NCBI GenBank assembly: GCA_025989215.1
Contig: JAPDNP010000005.1
Coordinates: 231,275-295,274 of the forward strand
Direction: 5' to 3'
Source of the DNA: Neisseriaceae bacterium JH1-16
GTDB lineage: Bacteria > Pseudomonadota > Gammaproteobacteria > Burkholderiales > Chromobacteriaceae
DNA: 64,000 nucleotides
Shown here: in pieces, positions 1-8,808 of the stretch
Numbering within the stretch: the first letter of the stretch is position 1
Layout: the number at the start of each line of letters is the position of its first letter
Program-made: the position numbers and the translations under genes
Notes under the pieces: model-generated
Seen by the model: the letters and a program-made list of their open reading frames with translations, nothing else
The model's database searches: none
Told to the model about the DNA's origin: nothing

Positions 1-2
1 GC

Positions 3-647
3 CTCGCCAGCGCGGCAGGCAAGCACCTGCTGATCGCCGGCGGCATCGGCATCACCCCGTTCATGACACATATCCAGACGCTGGCCACGCAGGCGGCCGG
101 CTTCGAGCTCCACTACTGTTTCCGCAACCGCCAAAGTGCGGCATACCTGGACAGCCTGCCGCTCCTGCTTTCCGACAGCCAGCTCACACTGCATGAGAGC
201 GACTATGGCGGCAGGCTCGACCTCGCGGCGCTCTTCAAGGAACAGCCCGAGCAGACCCATGTTTATGTCTGCGGCCCGGCCTCGCTCAACGAGGCCGTAA
301 TCGCAACGGCCCGCGCCGCCGGCTGGAGCGACGAGCGCATCCATTACGAGCAATTCCGCAACGAGGTGGACACGGCCGGCGGCGCGTTCGAGGTCATGCT
401 CGCCAAAAGCAAGCTGACCTTGCAGGTCGCCGCCGGGGAAACCTTGCTCCGGGCCATCGAGAAAGCCGGCGTCAAGGTGGACTGCATGTGCCGCGAGGGG
501 ATTTGCGGCTCCTGCGAGACGGCCATCGTCGAAGGTCAAGCCGACCATCGCGACAGCTATCTAAGCGACTCGGAAAAAGCGGCACAGAAGACCATGCTGC
601 TCTGCGTCTCGCGCGCGCAGGGCAACAAGCTGGTACTCGACCTCTGA
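3..647 (+). CDS. Ferredoxin:NAD(P)H oxidoreductase, PDR/VanB type (5' truncated by window edge)
   Basis: The reading frame is open from the first bases of the window, so the N-terminal FMN-binding part lies upstream. The visible 214 residues begin with the NAD-binding motif GGIGITPF, followed by a CGP motif, and end in a plant-type 2Fe-2S domain. Counted from the Met at 63, the ligands are C143, C148, C151 (C-x4-C-x2-C) and C181. This arrangement is known for phthalate dioxygenase reductase and vanillate demethylase reductase, which pass electrons from NAD(P)H to a Rieske oxygenase. The partner oxygenase would be upstream and is not visible, so the substrate is unknown. Confidence 0.9.
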   Translation, partial: LASAAGKHLLIAGGIGITPFMTHIQTLATQAAGFELHYCFRNRQSAAYLDSLPLLLSDSQLTLHESDYGGRLDLAALFKEQPEQTHVYVCGPASLNEAVIATARAAGWSDERIHYEQFRNEVDTAGGAFEVMLAKSKLTLQVAAGETLLRAIEKAGVKVDCMCREGICGSCETAIVEGQADHRDSYLSDSEKAAQKTMLLCVSRAQGNKLVLDL

Positions 648-673
648 ATGCAGCACGCCCGATGTTCCACGTG

Positions 674-700
674 AAACGCCCCGGCATGCCGGGGCGTTTT
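674..700. terminator. Bidirectional rho-independent terminator
   Basis: A GC-rich perfect hairpin (AACGCCCCGGC, two-base loop, complement) is flanked by A and T runs. It lies between the convergent oxidoreductase gene and argO and can end transcripts from both. Confidence 0.85.
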
Positions 701-719
701 GTTTGGTCCGCCGCGAGCG

Positions 720-1325
720 CTAGCCGCGCAGCAGCCCCCAGGCGATCGCCAGCAAAATCGCCGCGACACCTGCGTCGAGCACCCGCCAGGCCGCAGGCTT
801 GGTGAACAGCGGCGCCAGCAGCCGCGCCCCGTAGGCCAGCGCGAAGAACCACACGAACGAGGCGACGATCGCGCCAGTGCCGAACCAGTAGCGCCCCTCG
901 CCCGGGTAGCGCGCCGCCAGGCCGCCGAGCAGTACCACCGTGTCCAGATACACATGCGGGTTCAGCCAGGTGACCGCCAGCGTGGTCATCAGCGCCACCG
1001 CGAGGCCGCGCTCGTCGCGGCCGTCCAACGCCATCGACTCGCCGCGCCAGGCACGGCGCAGGGCGGCACCGGCATAGCACAACAGAAACGCCACCCCAGC
1101 CCAGCGGACAATTTGCAGCAGCGTCGGGCTGGCGGCGATCAGCGCGCCGACGCCGGCCACGCCCAATGCAATCAGCAGCACGTCGGACAAGGCGCAGCAC
1201 AGGGCGATCGGCAGCCGGTGCCGGCCCTGCAGGCCGCTCTTCAGCACGAAGGCGTTCTGCGCGCCGATCGCCACGATCAGGCTCGCCCCCATGCCGAACC
1301 CTTCCAGCAGCGGCAGATAAGTCAT
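720..1325 (-). CDS. argO: LysE/ArgO family amino-acid exporter
   Basis: This 201-residue protein is almost entirely hydrophobic, with five or six predicted membrane segments. It starts with the family's characteristic N-terminus, including GAQNAFVLKSG at about residues 21-31. LysE/ArgO proteins export arginine or lysine across the inner membrane. The gene is divergent from a LysR regulator of the ArgP/LysG type, the classic exporter-regulator arrangement, which supports an arginine/lysine exporter over other RhtB-like efflux proteins. It ends near a bidirectional terminator. Confidence 0.9.
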   Translation of the reverse strand: MTYLPLLEGFGMGASLIVAIGAQNAFVLKSGLQGRHRLPIALCCALSDVLLIALGVAGVGALIAASPTLLQIVRWAGVAFLLCYAGAALRRAWRGESMALDGRDERGLAVALMTTLAVTWLNPHVYLDTVVLLGGLAARYPGEGRYWFGTGAIVASFVWFFALAYGARLLAPLFTKPAAWRVLDAGVAAILLAIAWGLLRG

Positions 1326-1422
1326 GTCGTTCTCCCCAGGCCATCGTTATCAGTGGCCAAATGGTGGACCGCCACTACAATGAAGAAAAGCTAATTAAAT
1401 TCTCTAACCATTAGAAAAAATC
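1326..1422. promoter_or_regulatory. Divergent promoter region between argO and argP
   Basis: This 97 bp gap between two divergent starts becomes AT-rich close to argP (AAAGCTAATTAAATTCTC). ArgP-type regulators normally bind such a gap to activate the exporter gene. No exact operator was delimited. Confidence 0.5.
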
Positions 1423-2313
1423 ATGTTCGACTACAAGCTACTCGCCGCGCTCGACGCGGTGGTCCAGGAGGGCAATTTCGACAAGGCCGCGCGGCGGCTG
1501 TGCATCACCCAGTCGGCGGTGTCGCAGCGGCTGCGGCTGCTGGAGGAGCGCTTCGGCCAGATGCTGGTGGTGCGCGGCACGCCGGCGCGCGCCACCGCCG
1601 CCGGCCAGCGGCTGCTGCGCCATGTGCGCCAGGTGGGGCTGCTCGAGCAGGAACTGATCGGCGATCTGCAGGGCGACGTCGACGACGACTACGTGGCGCT
1701 GCCGGTTGGTCTCAACAACGACTCGCTCAGCACCTGGTTTCTCGACGCGGTAGGCAGCGTAGTGGCCCGCGAACGGCTGCTGTTGCAGCTCACCGTCGAG
1801 GACGAGGGCCACACGCTGGCGCTGCTGAAGAACGGCGACGTGCTCGGCTGCGTCAGCAGCACCGCAACGCCTGCCACCGGCTGCGTCAGCAGTCGGCTCG
1901 GCCTGATGCGCTACCGCTGCATCGCCACCCCGGCCTTCGCCGCGCGTCACTTCTCCGGCGGGGTCAACCGCGCCTCGCTGCGCCAGGCCCCCGGCATCAT
2001 CTTCAACCGCCGCGACACCCTGCACCTAGGCACGCTGGAATCGCGCTTCAACATCGGCATCGGCGACTTCCCGGTGCTGATCGTGCCGTCGGTGCAGAGC
2101 CTGCTCGACGCGGTCGAACGCGGCCTGGGCTACGGCATCTGCCCTGAGCTGCAGGTGGCCGGACGGCTGGCCGACGGCAGCCTGGTCGACCTGTTGCCCG
2201 ACGAGCCGCCGGTGGTGACGCTGTACTGGCACTGCTGGGCCTTGCAGACGCCGCGGCTGGAGCGTTTCTCGGCCACGCTGTTGGCCGAAGCGCAGCAGCG
2301 GCTGCCGCAGTGA
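1423..2313 (+). CDS. argP: LysR-family regulator, ArgP/LysG type
   Basis: The 296-residue protein has an N-terminal winged helix-turn-helix (FDKAARRLCITQSAVSQRL, about residues 19-37) and a C-terminal effector domain. The N-terminus (MFDYKLLAALDAVVQEGNF) resembles ArgP/IciA, which senses arginine and lysine and controls the divergent exporter gene. Only family membership is seen; the effector is inferred from context. One copy of the TTGGCCGAA motif lies in frame near the 3' end at 2281. Confidence 0.9.
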   Translation: MFDYKLLAALDAVVQEGNFDKAARRLCITQSAVSQRLRLLEERFGQMLVVRGTPARATAAGQRLLRHVRQVGLLEQELIGDLQGDVDDDYVALPVGLNNDSLSTWFLDAVGSVVARERLLLQLTVEDEGHTLALLKNGDVLGCVSSTATPATGCVSSRLGLMRYRCIATPAFAARHFSGGVNRASLRQAPGIIFNRRDTLHLGTLESRFNIGIGDFPVLIVPSVQSLLDAVERGLGYGICPELQVAGRLADGSLVDLLPDEPPVVTLYWHCWALQTPRLERFSATLLAEAQQRLPQ

Positions 2314-2330
2314 GGCGGCGGGTCGGCGGC

Positions 2331-2354
2331 GAAAATGTAACTATATAACATTTC
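2331..2354. promoter_or_regulatory. Candidate Zur (zinc uptake regulator) box
   Basis: An AT-rich imperfect palindrome stands out in GC-rich DNA 26 bp before the start of the carbonic anhydrase remnant. On the minus strand it begins GGAAATGTTATA, the left half of the proteobacterial Zur consensus (GAAATGTTATA, N, TATAACATTTC). The right half matches at about 7 of 11 positions. Zur control of a spare gamma-carbonic anhydrase is known in other proteobacteria. Confidence 0.55.
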
Positions 2355-2379
2355 CAATTTCGACCCGAGCACTCCGACC

Positions 2380-2851
2380 ATGATCCGCAAGAACCCGTCC
2401 GGCGACCTGCCGGTGATCCGCGCCGACGAGGTCGATGCGGCAGGCGGTATGGAGCCGATCGAGATCGGCGCCAATTCCAACATCCAGGACGGCGTGGTAA
2501 TCCACTCCAAGTCCGGCGCGGCGGTGAGCATCGGCGAGCACAGCTCGATCGCGCACCGCACCATCGTGCACGGCCCGTGCAGCGTCGACGACCACGCCTT
2601 CATCGGTTTCAACAGCGTGCTGTTCAACTGCACGGTGGGCACGCGCTGCGTGGTACGCCACAACGCGGTGGTTGGACGGCTGCGATCTGCCGGCGGGCTT
2701 CTACGTGCCGTCGACGCTGCGCATCGGCCCGCAGACCGACCTGGCGGCGATCCCCACGGTCAGCGTGGCGGCGTCGGAGTTCTCCGAAGACGTCGCACGC
2801 ACCAATGTCGAGTTGGTGCGCGGCTACAAGACGCTGCAGAACGAACTGTGA
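2380..2851 (+). pseudogene. Decayed gamma-carbonic anhydrase family gene (deletion plus frameshift)
   Basis: The start (MIRKNPSGDLPVI) and the left-handed beta-helix repeats (IGANSNIQDGVVIHSK, SIAHRTIVHGP, IGFNSVLFN, RHNAVV) are those of the CcmM/gamma-CA family. Two lesions are seen. After GDLPVI the protein jumps straight to RADEVD; relatives as I remember them have about 30 more residues here, so an in-frame deletion is likely. Near 2672-2676 one extra base shifts the frame, and the family's C-terminus (CDLPAGFYVPST ... ARTNVELVRGYKTLQNEL, stop 2849-2851) continues in the next frame. A Zur-like box precedes it. Sequencing error could explain the frameshift but not the deletion. Confidence 0.7.
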
Positions 2852-3068
2852 TGGGCCTATGCTTGGAATAAGCAAGGGCTGCGGCGCCACGAGTGCCCGT
2901 TCGGCCCCTGTCGCGAGCGGCCCCGGCGGGGTGAACGCAGCGCATCGCCCCCGAACGGGGACATGCGGCAAGATGGGTAAGTAGGTTCCCGGCGCCGGGC
3001 CGCGTGGCAAGCCACTGTGCTGTCGTCATGACCTGCACTAGAATGGGGCGAACGACTAGGAGCCGACC

Positions 3069-4160
3069 ATGACCCGCTTCGCCCGACACCTCGACCACCA
3101 CCCGATCGTCAACCCCTTCCCCGGCATCGTGAAGCTGGAGGCCGCGCTCGGCCACCCGATCACCGCCCGGATCGGTTCGAACGAGAGCATTCCCGACCCG
3201 GCGCCGGCGCTGTTGGCGCTGTTCGGCACCGCCGCGACCGAGTTGGCCCGCCTCTACCCCGACCCCTACGCCTTCGCGCTGCGCGAACGCGCCGCCGCGC
3301 TCAACCGGGTGCAGCCAGCCGAGGTGCTGTTCGACACCGGCGCCGACAGCCTGATCCTGTTGACGCTGCGCCTGTTCGGCAATGTCGGCGACACCGTCGT
3401 CGCCAGCGCCGGTACCTACCCGACCTTCCGCTACTTCGCCGAAGGCTGCGGCCTGCGTGTCGACGAGGTGCCATACCGTGCAGGCGAAGGCCTGCTGGCG
3501 CCGGACCTGGCCGCGCTGGCCGCCCGCGCGCACGCTACCGGCGCGGCGCTGGTCTACCTCGCCAACCCGGACAACCCAAGCGGCCATTACTACCGCGCCA
3601 CCGAGATCGCCACGCTGCGCGCCGCACTGCCGATCGACACCGTGCTGCTGCTCGACGAGGCCTATGTCGACTTCTGCACCGACCCGGCCGACGCGCCGCC
3701 GCATGGCGTGCTGCCGAATACGGTGCGGCTCCGGACGCTGTCGAAGGCGTACGCGCTGGCCGGCCTCAGGGTAGGTTACGCGATCGCATCGGCCGACATC
3801 GTCGCCAAGGCCGACCAGATCCGTCCGCAGTATGCGCTATCGGCGCTGGCGCAGGCGGCGGCCCAGGCGCTGTTCGACGCGCCCGACTACGCGCGCGACC
3901 TGGTCGACGAAACGCTGGCGCTGCGCGAGAAGCTCTCCGCCGCGCTACATGCCCACGGCCGCGCGCCGCTGCCGAGCCACACCAACTTCGTCGCGCTCGC
4001 CTACCCGGACGCCGCGTTGGCCGAACGGATCCAGCGCAGCCTGCTCGCCGACGGCATCGCGGTGCATCGCCCGCCGCACCCGGCGCTGAAGCACCTGCTG
4101 CGCGTCACCGCCCACCCGCTGGCGCTCGATGCGGCGGTGCTTGCCGCGCTGGCCGGCTAA
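3069..4160 (+). CDS. Histidinol-phosphate aminotransferase-like PLP enzyme
   Basis: The 363-residue protein is a fold-type I class II aminotransferase. It shows the NPDNPSG loop (166-172), the PLP-contacting DEAYVDF motif (196-202) and the Schiff-base lysine K226 in TLSKAYALAGLRVGYA. These are the marks of HisC, which transaminates imidazole acetol phosphate to histidinol phosphate. No other his genes are nearby and many bacteria carry HisC paralogues for aromatic amino acids, so the substrate is uncertain. A GGAG-like ribosome site (TAGGAGCC) precedes the ATG. Confidence 0.88.
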   Translation: MTRFARHLDHHPIVNPFPGIVKLEAALGHPITARIGSNESIPDPAPALLALFGTAATELARLYPDPYAFALRERAAALNRVQPAEVLFDTGADSLILLTLRLFGNVGDTVVASAGTYPTFRYFAEGCGLRVDEVPYRAGEGLLAPDLAALAARAHATGAALVYLANPDNPSGHYYRATEIATLRAALPIDTVLLLDEAYVDFCTDPADAPPHGVLPNTVRLRTLSKAYALAGLRVGYAIASADIVAKADQIRPQYALSALAQAAAQALFDAPDYARDLVDETLALREKLSAALHAHGRAPLPSHTNFVALAYPDAALAERIQRSLLADGIAVHRPPHPALKHLLRVTAHPLALDAAVLAALAG

Positions 4161-4178
4161 GCGCCCGCCCTGGCCATT

Positions 4179-4312
4179 AGAACCGGTTCACGATCTCGCG
4201 AACGAAGGGACAATGACGCGAAAAAGCGGCGTGTACTCATCGAATAAACCCGCATGTTGAACGGCATTTCAACGCAGGGTCGCCCGAGTGCAGCAGAGCG
4301 TGAACCGGTTCT
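4179..4312. repeat. Interspersed palindromic element, copy A
   Basis: This is one of five copies of a 134-155 bp element. The outer arms AGAACCGGTTCACG and CGTGAACCGGTTCT are exact complements. It lies in the same orientation as copy E and opposite to B, C and D. The core shares with the other copies TGTACTCATCGA and GGCATTTCAACGCAGG. It lies between the convergent aminotransferase and LysR genes. Confidence 0.85.
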
Positions 4313-4362
4313 TAGGCTTGTCCCGGCCTGGGACCGAGCGCCGCGAATGCGACGAGTCGGAG

Positions 4363-5226
4363 CTAGCCCGCCGACTGCCGCAGCAGTTCCACCAGCGCAT
4401 CAACCGCCGGCGCGGCCACGCCGCTGCGCCGCACCAGCACCGTCTGTGCATGGGCGAGCGCGGCCGGCAGCGGGTGGATCGACACCGCGCCGCGCGCCGG
4501 CAGGCTGTCGAGCAGGCTTCGCGGCACCAGCGCGATGCCCATGCCGCTCGCCGCACAGCCGACCATGGTGTGATACGACGACAATTCGACGATGCGCTCG
4601 GCGGTCACCCCGGCGGCGGTCAGCCAGTTCTCCAGGCGCTGCCGGTACGCGCAACCGGGCTCGAACGCCAGCAGGCTGCGGGTGCGCACGTCGGCCGCGC
4701 TCTTAATCGGCGGGTGGCCGAGCGCTGCCACCACCACCAGCTCCTCTTCGAACAGCGGCACGCTAACCAGACGCGCGTCGTGCACCGGCCCGCACACCAG
4801 CGCCGCGTCGAGTTCGCCGCCCAGCACCCGGCCGATCAGGCTGCCGGTGCCGGCGGTGCGCAACTCCAGCTGCACCTCGGGATAGCAGGCGTGGAACGAC
4901 GCCAGCACCGGCGCCAGCCGCGCCGCCGCGGTGCTTTCCATCGAGCCGAAGCGCATCCGACCGCGCGGCACATTGTCCGCCACCGCCGCGCGCGCCTCGT
5001 CGGCCAGATCCAGCAGCCGCTGCGCGTAGCCATCCAACACCCGGCCGGCCGCCGACGGGATCAGCTTCTTGCCCTCGCGCAGGAACAGTGCCACGCCCAG
5101 GTCGTCCTCCAGCTGGCGGATCCGCGTGGTGACGTTCGACTGCACCCGGTTGAGCCGGTTGGCCGCGCGGGTGATGCCGCCCTCGCGCAGCACCGCCTGG
5201 AAGATGCTCAGGTCGTCCAGATCCAT
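4363..5226 (-). CDS. LysR-family transcriptional regulator
   Basis: The 287-residue protein has a helix-turn-helix at about residues 15-40 (GGITRAANRLNRVQSNVTTR) and a LysR substrate-binding domain. The start chosen is MDLDDLSIF, which has a good GGAGAGAACG ribosome site; an upstream in-frame start would add 37 residues and overlap the neighbour's 5' end. It is divergent from an EamA transporter 100 bp away, so it probably controls that gene. The effector is unknown. Confidence 0.88.
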   Translation of the reverse strand: MDLDDLSIFQAVLREGGITRAANRLNRVQSNVTTRIRQLEDDLGVALFLREGKKLIPSAAGRVLDGYAQRLLDLADEARAAVADNVPRGRMRFGSMESTAAARLAPVLASFHACYPEVQLELRTAGTGSLIGRVLGGELDAALVCGPVHDARLVSVPLFEEELVVVAALGHPPIKSAADVRTRSLLAFEPGCAYRQRLENWLTAAGVTAERIVELSSYHTMVGCAASGMGIALVPRSLLDSLPARGAVSIHPLPAALAHAQTVLVRRSGVAAPAVDALVELLRQSAG

Positions 5227-5326
5227 CGTTCTCTCCTGGTGATCATTTGTATCAGGATAATTCATTTTTAATGAACGACAATCCGGCCTAGTCTTATGAA
5301 CACAAGCTAACGGCGAAAGACCCCGC

Positions 5327-6226
5327 ATGTCCCCCACCTCCCAACGCGCCGGCTATCTGGCTGCCTTCGGCACCCTGCTGATCTGGACCGGCTTCATCGT
5401 AATCTCGCGCCTGGGCGGCAAGAGCGTGCTGACCGCCTACGACATCCTGGCGCTGCGCCTCGGCACCGCATCGGTGCTGCTGTTGCTGATGTTCGGCCCG
5501 CTGCCGCGCGAGAGCCTGCGCGATGCGCGGCTGTGGCTGTTGGCGGTGCTCGGCGGCGTCGGCTATGGCGTGCTGGTCTACGCCGGCTTCAAACACGCGC
5601 CGGCCGCGCACGGCGCCATCCTGCTGCCCGGCCTGCAACCGTTCCTGATCGCGGTGATCGCCTGGTGGCTGGCCGGCGAACGCCCCGGCCCGCAGCGCAC
5701 ACTCGGCTACCTGCTGATCGGCACCGGCGTGGTGCTGACCGCGATGCCGCTGATGCACGACCCGGCGTTGGCCGGCCAGCTCGGCGGCGACGCGCTGCTG
5801 CTGGCCGCATCGATGGCCTGGGCACTGTTCAGCGTGCTCGCCAAGCGCTGGGCTTATTCGCCGTGGCTGTTGACCCGCTTCATCGCCCTCGGTTCGGCCA
5901 TCCTCTACCTGCCGGTCTACTTTGTGGCGCTGCCCAAGGCACTGGCCGCCGCGCCGCTAACGACCATCGCGATCCAGGCGCTCTACCAGGGCATCGGCCC
6001 GACCATCCTGGCGATGGTGCTGTTTCTCAAGGCGGTCCAAGCGCTCGGCCCATCCCGGGTCAGCGCGGTGATCGCGCTGGTGCCGGTGCTGGCCGGCCTG
6101 GCCGCCGTGCCGCTGTTGGGCGAACCGCTCACCGGCTGGCTCGCCGCCGGCATGGTCAGCGTGTCGCTCGGTGCGCTGCTCGCCTCGCGCCCACCCAAAC
6201 CCTCATTCGCGCCGCAACGCGCCTGA
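5327..6226 (+). CDS. EamA/DMT-family transporter
   Basis: The 299-residue protein has ten predicted membrane segments in two repeated EamA halves, the usual size for the drug/metabolite transporter superfamily (RhaT/YdcZ-like). It begins with a hydrophobic segment at about 10-30 and contains the typical GERPGPQRTLGYLLIGTGV turn between helices. Such proteins usually export amino acids or other small metabolites from the inner membrane. It is divergent from the LysR gene. The substrate cannot be told. Confidence 0.88.
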   Translation: MSPTSQRAGYLAAFGTLLIWTGFIVISRLGGKSVLTAYDILALRLGTASVLLLLMFGPLPRESLRDARLWLLAVLGGVGYGVLVYAGFKHAPAAHGAILLPGLQPFLIAVIAWWLAGERPGPQRTLGYLLIGTGVVLTAMPLMHDPALAGQLGGDALLLAASMAWALFSVLAKRWAYSPWLLTRFIALGSAILYLPVYFVALPKALAAAPLTTIAIQALYQGIGPTILAMVLFLKAVQALGPSRVSAVIALVPVLAGLAAVPLLGEPLTGWLAAGMVSVSLGALLASRPPKPSFAPQRA

Positions 6227-6253
6227 TCCACCCACCAAGCCCTGGAGACCCCC

Positions 6254-6457
6254 ATGCCCTACGTCAACATCAAGATCACCCGCGAAGGCGCCACCGCCGA
6301 ACAGAAAGCCACGCTGATCGCCGGCGTGACCGAGTTGCTGCAGAAGACGCTGAACAAGAACCCGGCGACCACCGTGGTGGTGATCGACGAGGTCGATACC
6401 GACAACTGGGGGATCGGCGGCGAATCGGTCACGGTGCGCCGCGCGCGCGGCCAGTAA
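6254..6457 (+). CDS. 4-oxalocrotonate tautomerase family protein
   Basis: The 67-residue protein starts MPYVNIKITREG, leaving the catalytic Pro1 after Met removal, and ends in the family's VRRARGQ-type tail. Members form small oligomers that tautomerise 2-hydroxymuconate-like acids. It follows the transporter by 27 bp with a GGAGACCCCC ribosome site, so it is probably co-transcribed. The physiological substrate is unknown. Confidence 0.9.
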   Translation: MPYVNIKITREGATAEQKATLIAGVTELLQKTLNKNPATTVVVIDEVDTDNWGIGGESVTVRRARGQ

Positions 6458-6479
6458 GCCGGGCCGGGTCGACCGGCGG

Positions 6480-6631
6480 CCCGGCTGCCGGTCGGCCCAG
6501 TGCTCAAGCGCTTCGCCTTTTATCTGGTCTACCCGGTCGGCCGCCGCGACGAGCGCAAGACGCGCGCGGTGCGCGACTGGGTCCGCGGCATCGCTGTGCC
6601 CGAGCGGCACGGCCCCGGCATGATGGTGTGA
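6480..6631 (+). pseudogene. Possible C-terminal remnant of a LysR-type regulator
   Basis: An open stretch without a start of its own encodes RFAFYLVYPVGRRDERKTRAVRDWV and ends at TGA 6629-6631. The YLVYP ... R ... RDWL pattern is how GcvA-type LysR proteins usually end. About 50 codons survive and no helix-turn-helix is present upstream. It could be chance, but the match to the family tail is specific. Confidence 0.4.
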
Positions 6632-6657
6632 GCCGGACCCCGCTGCGGTAACTTGGC

Positions 6658-6686
6658 TTGGCCGAACGACAACGGGATTCGGCCAA
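6658..6686. repeat. Inverted pair of the TTGGCCGAA motif
   Basis: TTGGCCGAA (6658-6666) and its complement TTCGGCCAA (6678-6686) are separated by 11 bases, forming a 9 bp stem just beside the next terminator. This is one of three intergenic inverted pairs of the dispersed 9-mer. Confidence 0.9.
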
Positions 6687-6690
6687 CCAT

Positions 6691-6724
6691 GAAAAACGGC
6701 ACGCTCATAAGCGTGCCGTTTCTA
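6691..6724. terminator. Rho-independent terminator
   Basis: An 11 bp stem (AACGGCACGCT / AGCGTGCCGTT, four-base loop) is flanked by A5 on the left and a T-rich stretch on the right. On the minus strand it ends in TTTTTC downstream of the ricin-B gene. Confidence 0.85.
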
Positions 6725-6752
6725 TCTGCCTTCCTCTCGGCAGCCTTTCCCT

Positions 6753-7199
6753 TCATTTCACCGGTTGCCAACTCCAGGACTGGCTGGCCCCACCACTGCA
6801 ACGTGCCAGCCGCGCCGGCCCTGCCTGCCTGCCCAGCTCCAGGCACAGGCCGGCAAACTGGTTGTGAACATAGCCATCCGCAGTGCCGCGCTGCCAGCGC
6901 TGACTGCTGGTCCCGGATGAGCAGGATGCCACGATCACATCAGCTCCCTCCTTACCGGCCCAGCCTCTGACATCCAGGCAACGATCCGCGACCCTCAGCA
7001 CGTCGCCGTCGGTCCGGAAGCGCTGGCTGGCCTTACCCGCTTCGCAGCGGGCGAGAAACGGCGAGCCGCCGATATTCCCCTCACGCTCACCGACATCGAG
7101 ACACTGGCCGTAGATATTGACCAGCTGCACCGTCTGGCTCGCCATAGCCCCCATCGCGGAACTGGTTAGCATGGCCCCAAGCAGCAACGACTTCCTCAT
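6753..7199 (-). CDS. Secreted ricin-B-type (beta-trefoil) lectin protein
   Basis: The 148-residue protein has a signal peptide (MRKSLLLGAMLTSSAMGAMA) and one beta-trefoil. Three repeats each carry CLDV/CLEL and a QxW-type motif (QRF, QRW, QSW), the mark of ricin B chain carbohydrate-binding domains. No enzymatic domain is attached. A second ricin-B protein is encoded at 8859-9449, so the two probably act in the envelope or outside the cell. The ligand is unknown. Confidence 0.88.
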   Translation of the reverse strand: MRKSLLLGAMLTSSAMGAMASQTVQLVNIYGQCLDVGEREGNIGGSPFLARCEAGKASQRFRTDGDVLRVADRCLDVRGWAGKEGADVIVASCSSGTSSQRWQRGTADGYVHNQFAGLCLELGRQAGPARLARCSGGASQSWSWQPVK

Positions 7200-7248
7200 C
7201 GCGTTACCCCCAGAAAACCGTGGCAGGTCGAACGTCCGCCATGCACCA

Positions 7249-7276
7249 TGAAAAACGGCTGCCTGCGCAGCCGTTC
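7249..7276. terminator. Terminator hairpin
   Basis: AACGGCTG and CAGCCGTT pair within a short hairpin. On the minus strand it is followed by TTTTTCAT, downstream of the 7287-8597 gene. Confidence 0.75.
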
Positions 7277-7286
7277 GATGTCGTCC

Positions 7287-8597
7287 TTACTTGCCGTCGC
7301 AACCGCCCGGTTGCGTGGCGATGTTCTTCACGTGCTCGTATTCCTTGCCGTTCCAGCGCCACACCGCCTCACAGAAGCCGGTGCCACCGAAGCGCACTTC
7401 GGGGAAGCCGTCATTCAACTCCTTGCTGGAGTTCACGCTGGAAGCGGGGAAACCGAAGTTCTTGCGATAGACGCCGCTCTCGTCGCGCACGAACAACCAC
7501 ATCGACTTTCCGGTAGCGCCGGAGGTGCAGCTATTGCCGCCGTTGATCCACACCTCGTCCTTGTCGTCGCCGTTTAGATCGTACACCTCGCCAGACAGGC
7601 GGAACGGCTCCTGGCAGTCGGCGGTGACGAAACCCCAGTTGTCGTTGTCCTTGACCACATACTGCATGCCCAGCGCGGTCAGCACCGTCTTCAGGTCGGC
7701 CTGGGACAGCTGCTTCTTGTCGCCGAACAGTGCCTCGTTGGCATTGGCCGGCGGCGCTTCCTGCTGCGGCTCATCTCCCTCGTCCTCAAGCAGGCCGGCA
7801 TCGGACGCACGGTTGCCGCAAGCCTCGTCATGGCACTGATAGCTCCAGTCGCGCGTATCGAAAGACGCGGTGAAAGTGCGGAACTTGCCGCTCTTCTCGT
7901 CCTTCTCTGTCACGATCATCGGGAACACCTTGGCCGAACGGACGCTGCTGTCAGGCTGGTAGGTGTAGCGGGTAGCAATATCTCCGTCCGAACCGATGGA
8001 ACCCGGCAACAGCCCTGACAGATCGACAATCTCCTTGCCCTTCGGCGCCAACACATAAGGCTGTGCGATCACGATCCCGCCGTTCAGATTCTGCACCCCT
8101 TCGGCCAACCAGCCCAGATACCCGCTGGCGGACAATTCGACCAGCTTCGCTTCGGTCGGCCCCTTCGCCGAATCGTTGGTGAATGCCATGATCTCGGTCG
8201 AGGCGATCAGCTCCTGGGTCTTCTCGTTCAGGACGAAAGCACCGACCGCGCCATCGGAATCGGTATGGGAAGCGCCGGGCATGTCGCCGGAGGTGGCCAG
8301 GTACAGGCGCTGCTCGTTGCCGACATCGACACGGTCGAAGGCGATCGGCTTCATGCAGTAGTCGTTCTCGTTCAACGTGGTTGACCAACAACGCCCCTGC
8401 TCGTCATAGCTGGTCTTGCCGTACATCTTGTCCATGATGTCGCGTGCCTGGCTCCAGCCCTTGTCGTCCTTCAGCGAGATCGACTCGATGCTCACACCGG
8501 AGCGGGCCTTGCCCCACTTCCAGTAAGCGCCCACCGCCGCGGCCACTACCACCACGGCCAACACCACCCCAATCAGCTTGCTCTGCTTGCTCGCCAC
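7287..8597 (-). CDS. Membrane-anchored protein of unknown function
   Basis: The 436-residue protein has one N-terminal membrane helix (about residues 8-27, LIGVVLAVVVVAAAVGAY) and a large polar, probably periplasmic, domain. A linker rich in Glu, Pro and Ala sits near residue 280. Near residue 345 the stretch DLNGDDKDEVWING resembles a calcium-binding or FG-GAP-like acidic loop. Several cysteines (for example CHDEAC and CTSG) suggest an oxidising compartment. I do not recognise the family. It lies between two ricin-B genes on the same strand, each with its own terminator. Confidence 0.8.
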   Translation of the reverse strand: MASKQSKLIGVVLAVVVVAAAVGAYWKWGKARSGVSIESISLKDDKGWSQARDIMDKMYGKTSYDEQGRCWSTTLNENDYCMKPIAFDRVDVGNEQRLYLATSGDMPGASHTDSDGAVGAFVLNEKTQELIASTEIMAFTNDSAKGPTEAKLVELSASGYLGWLAEGVQNLNGGIVIAQPYVLAPKGKEIVDLSGLLPGSIGSDGDIATRYTYQPDSSVRSAKVFPMIVTEKDEKSGKFRTFTASFDTRDWSYQCHDEACGNRASDAGLLEDEGDEPQQEAPPANANEALFGDKKQLSQADLKTVLTALGMQYVVKDNDNWGFVTADCQEPFRLSGEVYDLNGDDKDEVWINGGNSCTSGATGKSMWLFVRDESGVYRKNFGFPASSVNSSKELNDGFPEVRFGGTGFCEAVWRWNGKEYEHVKNIATQPGGCDGK

Positions 8598-8808
8598 GCT
8601 GCTCTACCTTCCCGCAGGCCGTACCTGCCAGATTTGCCCCGTTACGGCTACGAACGACCAGTCGCCCGCTACCCCGTGAATTTCGGGGCGAGTGTAGAAA
8701 ACATGCATTTTGAATTACAAAGACAACTAAATAATGAAAATGTCAGCATACCCTATGCAGCGTGATGAAACCGCACCGCCACAAGACGGCCCTCATCGTC
8801 CCCTAACG

